Below are positions 1 to 7,993 of a stretch of DNA of 9,523 bases, one piece after another; the stretch's first letter is position 1, and each line of letters begins with the position of its first letter. This stretch comes from Planctomycetota bacterium (lineage in GTDB: Bacteria; Planctomycetota; UBA1135), in contig DNPI01000087.1 of assembly GCA_003501525.1 (NCBI GenBank), forward strand, positions 1-9,523, written 5' to 3'. Position numbers and translations under genes: made by a program. The notes beneath the pieces were generated by a model. The model was given only the letters and a program-made list of their open reading frames with translations, had not been told where the DNA came from and did no database searches.

Positions 1-2281
1 GAATAGAAGGATCAACGTGGTCAAAAGTTCCAGAGGCTGACAATGCCTGAGAAGAAAGAGGAGTTGCAGGCAAAGATTGCAGAGCCGCTTTAACAACTAC
101 CGGCTCGGGGCGAGCAAAAATCTCTTTGGCCTGCTCCCCAAATGCATTCAACCCCGCGAGAGTACGCACCGCAGCAGCAGCGGACAAAGGACTCCCTTGT
201 AGAACAAGTTCTCTTAGAGCAGGAATCGCACTTTCCTCTCTTCGTTGAACAAGAATACGCCGAGCCTGAACTCGCCAAAATCGATTCGGGTGTTCTAAAG
301 CCTCTATCAGCAATGAGACAGAAGCGTTAGCAAGATTGGGAGAAGGGTAATCGGCATCAGTCTTCACAATTCGCCAGATGCGACCATGTGTTTTATCCCG
401 ATTCGGATTCAGGTGGGCATTTCCATCTCCATATTCGATACGGGGCAACCCTCGTTCAGGATTTCCTGGAAGGTTGTGAAGAATGATGAATTGAGCAAAA
501 TCCGCAATCCAAACTGCCCCATCTGGACCCACCCCAGCCTGAACAGGACAAAACCACTCATCCGTAGATGTCACAAAGTTAAATGCATCGCGAGTCCGAT
601 ACCCAGATCCAGAAGGGTAGGTTTCAAGCCGACCGACAAGATGCCCGGTCGGCTCACAGACAAAGGCCATTCGTTCCCCCCATTCGGCTGGGAGATTGGG
701 CCCGGTAGAGAATTGATGTCCTGCCGCAGCAGTCCAGCGGCCCAAGTAATCTCCCTGTCGGATATGCGTTAGAGCAGGATGAATTGACTTCTGGTCCAGG
801 ACAGGTGCTGCACCTGGGGAATTAGCCTTTGTTGTTTTTAACAAATCGAATGGGACGCCCATAAAAAACGAGGGCTCCCCGTTCGCAGTTGAGCCAAAAA
901 TTTCTCCATCCGTTCTCAAGCCAAGGCCCCAAGTGTTATTCGTAAATTGCGCGAGAAATGTCGGTTCATTCCCCGCAGTCCAACGCCAAAGGCCGCTCCC
1001 AAAAGAAGAGCCATCACTACGCCGAAAACTCGAATAACCAACTGCTCCCCAAAGAGAATTGTCCGGGCCCCATTCCAAGCTAGAAGGACCCGCATGAGTA
1101 TCAAAACGACCAAAACCAGACAGAAGGACTTCACGGGAATCCACGCGGTCATCACCATTCTCGTCACGGAAAAAAACTAGATCAGGGGCTTGAACAACCC
1201 AAACGCCGCCTTCCACTTTCAGCAAACCTGTCGGCAGATTAAGACCATCTGCAAAAACTAATCTGGTGTCAGCCCTGCCATCTCCATCTTTGTCCTCGAG
1301 AATCGTGATGCGGTCATTACCTTCTCCCTTCTCATTTACCTCGTTTGGATAATCAGGAGATTCCAAAACCCATAAACGCCCCTTTTCATCCCAAGTCATC
1401 GCGATGGGATTAACCACCATAGGTTCAGCGGCAAACAAGCGGGCTGCAAATCCAGCTGGTGGCTGCAATCGATCTTGAGCTTCCTGATGAGTAGACGGAC
1501 GCTGAAACAGCGGCCGCTCATCCAAACCTTCATAGTTCGGCACCATGTCTTCGACCGTCCCCGGTAGCGGAGGGAGTGGAAACGCTTCCCGCTTGGCTGC
1601 GGTTTCTGGCCCAACCACCCAATCAATCCCCCGCAAAAGCAAATCAAAGAAACCCGGTTGCTCCCAAGTGCGCTCGTCATGGCCAGAAGCGGTATAGAAC
1701 ACTTTTCCACGACCCTCGGAGCGAATCCAAGTCCAAGGCTCTTCGCCACGAAAAGTCAAAATTGTTCGATTCTCATCGTGGTGTTTTTGGACATAGGTTT
1801 CATCCCAGCTTTCGAAACCTTTCCAGCCATCCATAACCGGATGTGTAGGCTCAGCAATCTGCTGGCTAAAGATTTCGGCCTCGTGGCTCAGAAACCTTGC
1901 CCCAATAAGCTCAAGCCATTCATCTGATTCACCAAAACAGCCAGAGGCACAGTGCACGGCAACTAGCCCTCCCCCGGATTGAACAAATTCCAAAACCGCA
2001 TCCATAAATACAGTCGGTGCTTTGGCATGGTTCGGCTGATTTGCATAAACCATGAGGCAATCAAAATCTGCCAATCTCGCTGACGTTACTGAGGCTAAGT
2101 CTTCTTCCCACTCAATCGCTACTCCCTCACGCGCAAAAGCCCCCCACACAGAAGCCAAACGATCAGCTGGACGATGATGACCTCTGTCTCCTAAAAAAAG
2201 GACATCAACCCGAGATGGGGATTCCGCGACAATGGATTGAGGTAATCCAGGGATAAGGAAAAGAGTGAGGACGGGGATCAA
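1..2281 (-). CDS. ThuA-domain / PVC-type membrane-bound dehydrogenase, C-terminus cut by window edge
   Basis: I translated the minus frame from a TTG at 2281 and found 760 codons with no stop before the window edge. Residues 1-20 look like a signal peptide (hydrophobic, ending near VAES). Residues about 25-225 are a ThuA-like fold: a GGGLVAVHCAS stretch at 103-113, HHDENRTIL at 167-175 and GRGKVFYTASGHDE at 190-203. Residues about 275-640 match the PVC dehydrogenase beta-propeller: PNYE at 248-251, GRLWVLESPDYPNE at 301-314, DGLNLPTGL at 345-353, WGAVGY at 412-417 and GRIWRIV at 633-639. Residues about 655-760 look like HEAT-type helices. Two Asp-rich loops (330-338, 373-381) resemble calcium-binding loops. 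Family members often end in a CxxCH heme domain, which would lie outside the window. It is last of three genes in the operon. Substrate is unknown; ThuA domains are linked to sugar metabolism. The TTG start is inferred: the frame closes upstream and no in-frame ATG precedes the ThuA fold. Confidence 0.9.
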   Translation of the reverse strand, partial: MIPVLTLFLIPGLPQSIVAESPSRVDVLFLGDRGHHRPADRLASVWGAFAREGVAIEWEEDLASVTSARLADFDCLMVYANQPNHAKAPTVFMDAVLEFVQSGGGLVAVHCASGCFGESDEWLELIGARFLSHEAEIFSQQIAEPTHPVMDGWKGFESWDETYVQKHHDENRTILTFRGEEPWTWIRSEGRGKVFYTASGHDERTWEQPGFFDLLLRGIDWVVGPETAAKREAFPLPPLPGTVEDMVPNYEGLDERPLFQRPSTHQEAQDRLQPPAGFAARLFAAEPMVVNPIAMTWDEKGRLWVLESPDYPNEVNEKGEGNDRITILEDKDGDGRADTRLVFADGLNLPTGLLKVEGGVWVVQAPDLVFFRDENGDDRVDSREVLLSGFGRFDTHAGPSSLEWGPDNSLWGAVGYSSFRRSDGSSFGSGLWRWTAGNEPTFLAQFTNNTWGLGLRTDGEIFGSTANGEPSFFMGVPFDLLKTTKANSPGAAPVLDQKSIHPALTHIRQGDYLGRWTAAAGHQFSTGPNLPAEWGERMAFVCEPTGHLVGRLETYPSGSGYRTRDAFNFVTSTDEWFCPVQAGVGPDGAVWIADFAQFIILHNLPGNPERGLPRIEYGDGNAHLNPNRDKTHGRIWRIVKTDADYPSPNLANASVSLLIEALEHPNRFWRVQARRILVQRREESAIPALRELVLQGSPLSAAAAVRTLAGLNAFGEQAKEIFARPEPVVVKAALQSLPATPLSSQALSASGTFDHVDPSI

Positions 2282-3672
2282 CTTTCTAAAACTTCTTTGA
2301 TGACATGACCATGAACATCCGTCAGGCGCATGTCACGACTATCGAAACGGTAGGTAAGTCGCTTGTGGTCCACACCCATAAGATGCAACATGGTCGCGTG
2401 AAGGTCATGGATTTCGAACGGCTTATCGACAACAAAATATCCGTACTCGTCAGTCTCACCGACAACCACACCCTTCTTAACTCCCGCACCTGCCATCCAC
2501 ATTGAGAAGCCGTGCGGGTTGTGGTCTCGACCATCGCTTCCTTGAGCCATCGGAGTCCTTCCGAACTCTCCAGTCCAGACAACAAGAGTATCTTCCCAAA
2601 GTCCCGTTCCCTTCAAATCATCCAGTAAAGCCGCAATTGGTCGATCCACGGCGCGCGCATTCTTTGCGTGGCCATCTTTCAAGTCTGTGTGCTGATCCCA
2701 CCTATCGAGTGCACCTATAGCTGGACAAGTTAGCTGGACAAAGCGAACCCCTTGCTCGAGTAGCCTCCTCGCCAGTAAACATTGGGTTCCGTAAATTCGT
2801 TCTGGCTCGAAATCAGATTCGAGGCCATACATCTTTTTCACCGTATCGCTCTCTCCTGAGATATCTGCGACCTGTGGCAAGGCTGCCTGCATACGGAACG
2901 CTTTTTCCTGATTAGCAATGGAAGCCTCCACGCGAGGGCCTGACACCATTCCCACCCCATCCAGAGAACGAACAAGATCCAATTTCCTATTCTGGATATC
3001 CTCCGAATCCAATGGTTGGATGTTAGGGATAAGGGAGCCGCTCGACTGAAGCACAGTCGCTTGGTTCTCTGCCGGCAGAAAACCGGAACCGAAACAATCC
3101 AAGCCACCCGGTGGGATTAAACCTCCATCAAGGACGATATATCCGGGGAGGTTTTGATTTTCAGTTCCTAAGCCATAGGACCACCAAGCGCCCATGCTAG
3201 GACGACCTTGAAAACCCGTTCCAGTGTGAAGAAAATAATTAGCAAAAGTATGTTCCGGGAATTGAGATGTCATTGAGCGAATCACAGCAAGGTCATCCAC
3301 CCGATCTCGAATATTTGGGAACAAATCGCTGACAGGGATCCCTGATTCCCCTCCTGGTCGGAAAGCCCAAGGAGACTTCAAAAGCGTCCCGACATCGTCA
3401 AATTGCGTTCTTGGAACCTCCAAAGGAATAGGCTGTCCATGTTCTGCATCAAGTTTGGGCTTAGGGTCAAAAGAATCCACTTGGGAAACACCCCCATCCA
3501 TATAGAGGAACAAAACGCGTTTCGCCAAGCCCGGCGGAGACGACAGCGTTTCTCGTCCTTGCATATTCCCCGGATTGAGGCCTCGGAATGCAAAAGCGCC
3601 GAAACCGCAGGCCGTGCGCAGCAGCATTTCCCGACGGCTTAAAGGGTTGCAAAAAGTTCGTTCAGGGAACAT
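2278..3672 (-). CDS. DUF1501 family protein, Tat-exported
   Basis: This 464-residue protein belongs to the DUF1501 family, which structurally resembles the alkaline phosphatase/sulfatase superfamily but has no established reaction. The N-terminus has a twin-arginine signal (SRREML at 12-17 followed by a hydrophobic alanine/phenylalanine-rich stretch), so it should be exported folded by Tat. Family motifs seen: VLFLYMDGGVSQVDSFDPKP at 53-72, GRPSMGAW near 156-163, VVWTGEFGRTP at 364-374, GRDHNPHGFSMWMAG at 381-395 and a C-terminal HATMLHLMGVD. Length is normal. I chose ATG at 3672 over an in-frame TTG at 3678 because a GAAGGA ribosome site lies 8 nt before the ATG but only 2 nt before the TTG. 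It overlaps the upstream PSD1 gene by 11 nt and the downstream dehydrogenase by 4 nt, so translation is probably coupled. PSD1-DUF1501 pairs are a standard arrangement in Planctomycetes and Verrucomicrobia. Confidence 0.95.
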   Translation of the reverse strand: MFPERTFCNPLSRREMLLRTACGFGAFAFRGLNPGNMQGRETLSSPPGLAKRVLFLYMDGGVSQVDSFDPKPKLDAEHGQPIPLEVPRTQFDDVGTLLKSPWAFRPGGESGIPVSDLFPNIRDRVDDLAVIRSMTSQFPEHTFANYFLHTGTGFQGRPSMGAWWSYGLGTENQNLPGYIVLDGGLIPPGGLDCFGSGFLPAENQATVLQSSGSLIPNIQPLDSEDIQNRKLDLVRSLDGVGMVSGPRVEASIANQEKAFRMQAALPQVADISGESDTVKKMYGLESDFEPERIYGTQCLLARRLLEQGVRFVQLTCPAIGALDRWDQHTDLKDGHAKNARAVDRPIAALLDDLKGTGLWEDTLVVWTGEFGRTPMAQGSDGRDHNPHGFSMWMAGAGVKKGVVVGETDEYGYFVVDKPFEIHDLHATMLHLMGVDHKRLTYRFDSRDMRLTDVHGHVIKEVLES

Positions 3673-6505
3673 AGACAAATTCCTTCACATTGTAGAGGGC
3701 ATGGCAAAGCCCCTGCCAACCACCGTTTGCGGGTTCAGCGAGGAAATCGAAACAAAAGTCCAACTCGTCCGCAGCAGGTCGGCGGCCATAGGCTTCCAAC
3801 CAAACTGCTTCAATCCTGGCTGCGTCATCAGGGTAAGTTTCAAGAATTCTGCCTGACCAAAGATTAGCTTGTTGAATAACGAAAGGGTCATTCATCAAAG
3901 CTAAGGCCTGAGCAGGGATGTTAGAAACAGATCGACGACCCATCGAAGTGCTTGGCTGAGGAAAATCCCAAACCAAGAGGAATGGGATTAGAAAGTTACG
4001 TCTAACTTCCAAATAAAGGGAGCGACGACCTGCTCCGTCTAAAGGGCCATTCGCGCTCGGACGCCCTCGCCCTACCATGAAATCGGTCAAATGAACTTTG
4101 ACAGGTGGCCCTCCCACAGCTCTATCAAGTCCTCCAGATACCGTAAGGATCGAATCTCGAATAGCTTCAGCATCCAAGCGTCGCGGCCCCCTCTCCAGCC
4201 CATAAGTACGCGAAAGAGCAATACGGCGAATCAAGCTCTTAAGTGACCAGCCACTCTCGATGAAACCCAAAGCAAGATGATCTAAAAGATTCGGATTGGA
4301 GGGGAATGAACCTAAAGTCCCAAAATTGTCCGTGGTTTTCACGATTCCTGCTCCAAACAGATGGTGCCAGACGCGGTTCACGAATACACGAGCTATTAAA
4401 GCCTCGGAATCTCGAAAAAGGGCTTCCGCCAAGTGCAGCCTCCCGCTGGTGGGATGCCCATTCGGAAGCTCGGAAGGAGTCGCCTCTCCTCCACCAGCAA
4501 ACCTCTTCAAGAAAGCGCGAGGTACGGGGTCTTCCTTTGCCGAAGGTTGTCCCCTCACGAGAAAAGGTTGATCCACACCATTACCATCCAAAAGCGCGGG
4601 AGCCAATCTGGATTCCAAGACTCTGTCGTCCAAAAGGTCTTTACGTTTCCCATGAAAGTCTAGGGCTCGGCTGGATGGTTCCTCTAAAGCTCGGGGGGTG
4701 TTTAACAGTTGATTAAACGGCCCTTGGGAGGGTGCCGGAAAAGGCGGCTTCTCTCCCTTGGCAATAGCAGCTACTCCAATCCACTCTCCCTCTCCTCGCG
4801 GACAGAATTCGAAGTGTGCCCTCATACCCTCATAGTCCTGCAAACTAGGGTGCTGAACCCATTCCCACTTCCCTTGGGTATCGAAGAGATGAAACGTATT
4901 CAGATGTAGCGGCCCCCGTACAAGCCGATGATGTTCCACGGGAGCGAAAGCGGCTCCTTTGCCTCTAACCAAGTACCAGAGAGGCTCACCATCAAGCACG
5001 ACAGTCGGAGTTCGAAATGTCCGCCCTTCACTGCCCCAATTTAAATTCGTAATAGAAACTGCTCGGCTCTTCGTAGCGGGACGCAAGCCTTGCCAATCGG
5101 GATCATGCACCACCGCATCCACCGGAAGAAAATGGTGAACAGGCCAAGCAGCATCTGTTGTAAACAGTGCTTCACCTACCTTCCCTAAGAAATAGCTACC
5201 ACCATCCGGCCACCAAGCATCCCGGCCGGCAGCCCACATCAAAGACATTTCAGAAAGAGCGATGTCGCGAGGATCCTCCACGTGCTCTTCTTCAGAGCCT
5301 CCAATGTCTTGCCTCGATTTTCGAAGTCTCTCCAATGCCTCTGCTCGAGCCAGGCCACCCTGCTCCGTTTTCAATACATCTAGAGCTCTGCGAATATCTT
5401 TGTTTTTCTCTAGCGATTGGAAGCGAACTTGACGGGATGAGGCACTTTGAACCAATCCCGAAAGGGCGTAATAGTCCCGCGAAGAAACTGGGTCGAATTT
5501 GTGGTCATGACAGCGCGCGCACGCCAAAGTCATTCCAAGAATCGATTTTCCCATTACATCTAATTTGTTCGCCGTTCTGTCCGCGAGATCTTTTTCTAAA
5601 TCAACCGGCGCATGCACCTCCTCTCCTAAGAGCCAAAACCCCGTTCCCAGAATGCTTTCATTCCACCCTTCCTCAATATTGAGCCGCGGTGGGTCAAGAA
5701 TGTCCCCTGCCACCTGCTCCTCCACCAATCGTTTCCAAGAAACGTCTGCATTGAATCCACGAACTACCCAATCGCGATATTCCCAAGCATTAGGAATTTC
5801 GATATCAAATTCATGCCCCCAGGTCCCTGAATACCGAACCAAATCAAGCCAATGCCGCGCCCATCTTTCTCCGAAATGGGGAGAATCCAGCAAAGAATCC
5901 ACCTGCCATGCGCGACGATGTTCTACAGGTTGCGCAAAAAATTCTGCCCTCTCCTGCAGAGTCGGCGGAAGTCCAATCACATCGAAAAAGACTCTACGCA
6001 ACCAAACTGAATCCGAAGCATCAGAAGGAAGTGAAGCTCCGCCGGCTTCCAATTCCCCTAAAAAATAGGCGTCCATGACATCCTGAGCCCAGCGAAAATT
6101 TCTTACTTCTGGGGCCCCAAAATCCCTGAGAGGTGCAAAGCCCCAGTGCTCTTGCCACTCGGCCCCCGATTCAATCCATTGCCGAAGGACAGCCACCTCT
6201 TCCGTCGACAAAGATTTACCGCTGTCATGGGGCGGCATTCGATCTGCAGTTCCGGCCTTGGCAATGCGCCACCACATTTCGCTCTCTTCCAGGTCCCCAG
6301 GAACTACAGCGGCATAACCTCCTAAATCCTTCAGAACCCCTGCCTTCGTATCAAGTCGCAGCCCTCCTTTACGGTCATCCGGACCATGACAAACAAAACA
6401 ATTTTCAGCCAAAATAGGGCGGACATCACGGAGAAAATCGACGGGCTCCTCAACTCGCTGTAAAACGGCGAGCACGACGAGTAGGGCGGATAAGGCCACG
6501 CGCAC
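3662..6505 (-). CDS. PSD1 cytochrome c with DUF1549 and DUF1553 domains
   Basis: This 947-residue protein has the standard PSD1 architecture. Residues 1-16 are a hydrophobic signal or anchor. Residues about 22-115 form a c-type cytochrome: CFVCH at 36-40 (heme attachment) and RMPP at 89-92, whose Met is the likely distal ligand. DUF1549 covers about 144-355, with FGERWARHWLDLVRYS at 211-226 and a second CxxCH, CARCHDHKFDPVS, at 329-341. DUF1553 covers about 685-935, with RVFVNRVWHHLFG at 706-718, FPSNPNLLDHLA at 734-745 and PAQALALMNDP at 864-874. The middle, about 360-680, is less conserved and may hold a beta-sandwich. It should act outside the cytoplasmic membrane, probably in electron transfer linked to the DUF1501 partner; the substrate is unknown. 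The GTG start at 6505 has an AGGA site 7 nt upstream. First gene of the three-gene operon. Confidence 0.95.
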   Translation of the reverse strand: MRVALSALLVVLAVLQRVEEPVDFLRDVRPILAENCFVCHGPDDRKGGLRLDTKAGVLKDLGGYAAVVPGDLEESEMWWRIAKAGTADRMPPHDSGKSLSTEEVAVLRQWIESGAEWQEHWGFAPLRDFGAPEVRNFRWAQDVMDAYFLGELEAGGASLPSDASDSVWLRRVFFDVIGLPPTLQERAEFFAQPVEHRRAWQVDSLLDSPHFGERWARHWLDLVRYSGTWGHEFDIEIPNAWEYRDWVVRGFNADVSWKRLVEEQVAGDILDPPRLNIEEGWNESILGTGFWLLGEEVHAPVDLEKDLADRTANKLDVMGKSILGMTLACARCHDHKFDPVSSRDYYALSGLVQSASSRQVRFQSLEKNKDIRRALDVLKTEQGGLARAEALERLRKSRQDIGGSEEEHVEDPRDIALSEMSLMWAAGRDAWWPDGGSYFLGKVGEALFTTDAAWPVHHFLPVDAVVHDPDWQGLRPATKSRAVSITNLNWGSEGRTFRTPTVVLDGEPLWYLVRGKGAAFAPVEHHRLVRGPLHLNTFHLFDTQGKWEWVQHPSLQDYEGMRAHFEFCPRGEGEWIGVAAIAKGEKPPFPAPSQGPFNQLLNTPRALEEPSSRALDFHGKRKDLLDDRVLESRLAPALLDGNGVDQPFLVRGQPSAKEDPVPRAFLKRFAGGGEATPSELPNGHPTSGRLHLAEALFRDSEALIARVFVNRVWHHLFGAGIVKTTDNFGTLGSFPSNPNLLDHLALGFIESGWSLKSLIRRIALSRTYGLERGPRRLDAEAIRDSILTVSGGLDRAVGGPPVKVHLTDFMVGRGRPSANGPLDGAGRRSLYLEVRRNFLIPFLLVWDFPQPSTSMGRRSVSNIPAQALALMNDPFVIQQANLWSGRILETYPDDAARIEAVWLEAYGRRPAADELDFCFDFLAEPANGGWQGLCHALYNVKEFVYVP
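3681..3686 (-). promoter_or_regulatory. Ribosome binding site for DUF1501, decides the start
   Basis: On the minus strand GAAGGA lies 8 nt before ATG 3672. It sits inside the last codons of the PSD1 gene, so the DUF1501 gene has its own site in addition to coupling by overlap. It argues against the TTG at 3678, which would be only 2 nt away. Confidence 0.65.
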
Positions 6506-6604
6506 GGGTTTATCCTAGTCCTTGTGCTGCAGACGGAGACACTCAACATTCACTTATTCGCATCGAAAGGAACTACAGTGCGAGCCTGACATTATCCTGA
6601 AAGG
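6506..6604. promoter_or_regulatory. Divergent intergenic region, probable promoters both ways
   Basis: This 99-bp stretch separates the minus-strand operon from the plus-strand GAF-pseudokinase gene and is the only gap large enough for conventional promoters, so both transcripts probably start here. A GATAAT on the minus strand (plus positions 6591-6596) resembles a -10 box, but I see no convincing -35 at the right distance, so I do not call a specific promoter. TTATCCT occurs at both ends (6510-6516 and 6592-6598), probably by chance. No clear operator palindrome was seen. Confidence 0.45.
6513..6516 (-). promoter_or_regulatory. Ribosome binding site for the PSD1 gene
   Basis: On the minus strand an AGGA sits 7 nt before the GTG at 6505. 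This supports the GTG over a second in-frame GTG six bases further in. Confidence 0.6.
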
Positions 6605-7993
6605 ATGTCTGAGGACCTCGGCCTCTCATCCTGCCCCTCTTGCGAAGTGCTCCGTGACGAGCTCCTTGCCGTCAACGAGTTTGCCGAGATTATCGGCTCT
6701 GCTTCAGACATCGACACTCTTCACTGGGTCATGGCCGACACAATCGCTTCAATCCTGGGTGTCGACGACTTAGTGCTATATCTCAGAGACGGAGAAAAAT
6801 TAATCCAAAAGTCCGCTTTCGGCATTAAAGAAGAAGATAGAGAAATCTTTAAGCCAATTGAAATCCCCGTTGGGGCAGGAATCGTAGGAACAGCCGCAGG
6901 AACTGGGAAATCCCAATTAATAAACGATATTGCCACATTTCCTGGATATATACCGGACCAATACGAAGGCGCATCTGAGCTAGCCGTCCCAGTCATCTTC
7001 GAAAAGCGTGTTATCGGTGTTTTCGACACGGAATCTCATAAGAAAAACAACTACAGCAAGCGAGACCGCCAATTGCTCGAAAGACTTTCAAGGATTGCTG
7101 CTCCTCGTATTCAAGCTGCTATCCAAAGAGCGAAACTTGAAGAAGCTGTCGTTTTCCTAATGGAAGAGCGAGAACAGTTCGTCAAGCCTGAAATCCGAGA
7201 ATCGGGGAACATCCCATTACCTGGAGACGAAGTGGGCTGCTTTCAACTAAATCGATTGCTGGCACTTGGCGAAGAAACCACTCTCTGGGAAGCAACACAA
7301 AAAGATCTCAAAAGACCGGTAATCCTAAAAATTCTCCACCGCGACAAAGCCAGCAAACAAGCAAATAACTTTCTAGAAAAAGCCCGTGTCGCTTCGCGCC
7401 TGCATCACCGCAACATCGCAGAGGTCTATGGCTGCGGGGAAGACGATGGGTGGATTTGGATATCCCAAGAGCATGTCCCCCATGCTCAACCCCTCGCCGC
7501 TTTCCTAGATAGCGCTCATAAATTACCCAGCCTTCCTGAAGATTATTTTTCTTTGGTGTTCTGGCTGCTCAAAAGAGCCACTGAGGGCCTCGCATATGCT
7601 CACTCCCAAGGAGTCACACATGGGGACTTTACAGTTGAACAGCTAATCCTCCGACCTGGAGAAGAACCAAAAATCATTGCCTTTGGAGAACGCGCAACGG
7701 AAGGAGATTCAAAATCGTTCGCAGAAGACTTAAGAAGTCTCGTCAGGGTCATATATCAAACAATTACCTTCCGATCGCCCGATGAGAAAAATTTTGTGCC
7801 CCCCTCTCTGATTCGTCCAGAATGCCCTCCCCCTCTCGACGAGATGTGTCGAAAATTTCTAGTGGAATCACCAAATTCGAACCCCACCGTTAAGGGGATT
7901 CTCGCCTCGCTCGAAATACCGCAATGTGAGTCACCAACAAAAGCGGGGGGCTCATTTTTTCGTAACTGGCTGGCGAAATTTTCAGGAGCCTAG
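6605..7993 (+). CDS. GAF domain fused to a degenerate protein kinase (pseudokinase)
   Basis: This 462-residue soluble protein has a CPSC motif at 10-13, a GAF domain at about 25-175 (GAGIVGTAAGTG at 90-101, SELAVPV at 124-130, RVIGVFDTES at 135-144), a linker, then a kinase fold at about 208-440. In the kinase, the VAIK-type lysine is present (K242 in PVILKIL) and HRD reads HGD (339-341). The HRD-loop Asn is Gln (Q346), DFG reads AFG (359-361), the glycine loop is shortened to LGEETTLWEA (221-230), and only about 14 residues separate AFG from the segment matching helix F, so no APE is visible. The helix-C Glu position may be Lys259. This points to a ligand-sensing GAF controlling a catalytically weak or dead kinase domain that could act as a scaffold. 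The start is the first ATG after an in-frame stop at 6587; AAAGG abuts it, an unusually tight ribosome site. Its stop shares CTAG with the convergent hydrolase. The ligand and partner are unknown. Confidence 0.88.
   Translation: MSEDLGLSSCPSCEVLRDELLAVNEFAEIIGSASDIDTLHWVMADTIASILGVDDLVLYLRDGEKLIQKSAFGIKEEDREIFKPIEIPVGAGIVGTAAGTGKSQLINDIATFPGYIPDQYEGASELAVPVIFEKRVIGVFDTESHKKNNYSKRDRQLLERLSRIAAPRIQAAIQRAKLEEAVVFLMEEREQFVKPEIRESGNIPLPGDEVGCFQLNRLLALGEETTLWEATQKDLKRPVILKILHRDKASKQANNFLEKARVASRLHHRNIAEVYGCGEDDGWIWISQEHVPHAQPLAAFLDSAHKLPSLPEDYFSLVFWLLKRATEGLAYAHSQGVTHGDFTVEQLILRPGEEPKIIAFGERATEGDSKSFAEDLRSLVRVIYQTITFRSPDEKNFVPPSLIRPECPPPLDEMCRKFLVESPNSNPTVKGILASLEIPQCESPTKAGGSFFRNWLAKFSGA

Noticed and set aside
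142..772. Plus-strand open frames near the left edge
   Set aside because: The minus frame is open through the whole region and encodes the recognisable dehydrogenase, so these are chance frames.
5167..6068. Overlapping plus-strand open frames of 167-171 codons
   Set aside because: They lie opposite the PSD1 gene, whose motifs are continuous there, and their translations show no recognisable domain or export signal.
6510..6598. TTATCCT present at both ends of the intergenic region as a possible regulator site
   Set aside because: A 7-mer occurring twice in about 90 bp is weak, and the left copy is explained by the ribosome site of the PSD1 gene.
7927..7960. Weak stem (TGAGTC with GGCTCA, one G-T pair, 16-nt loop) followed by six T on the plus strand, looking like an intrinsic terminator
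   Set aside because: It lies inside the pseudokinase reading frame before the stop codon, so ending there would give a non-stop transcript; the stem is short and the loop large.
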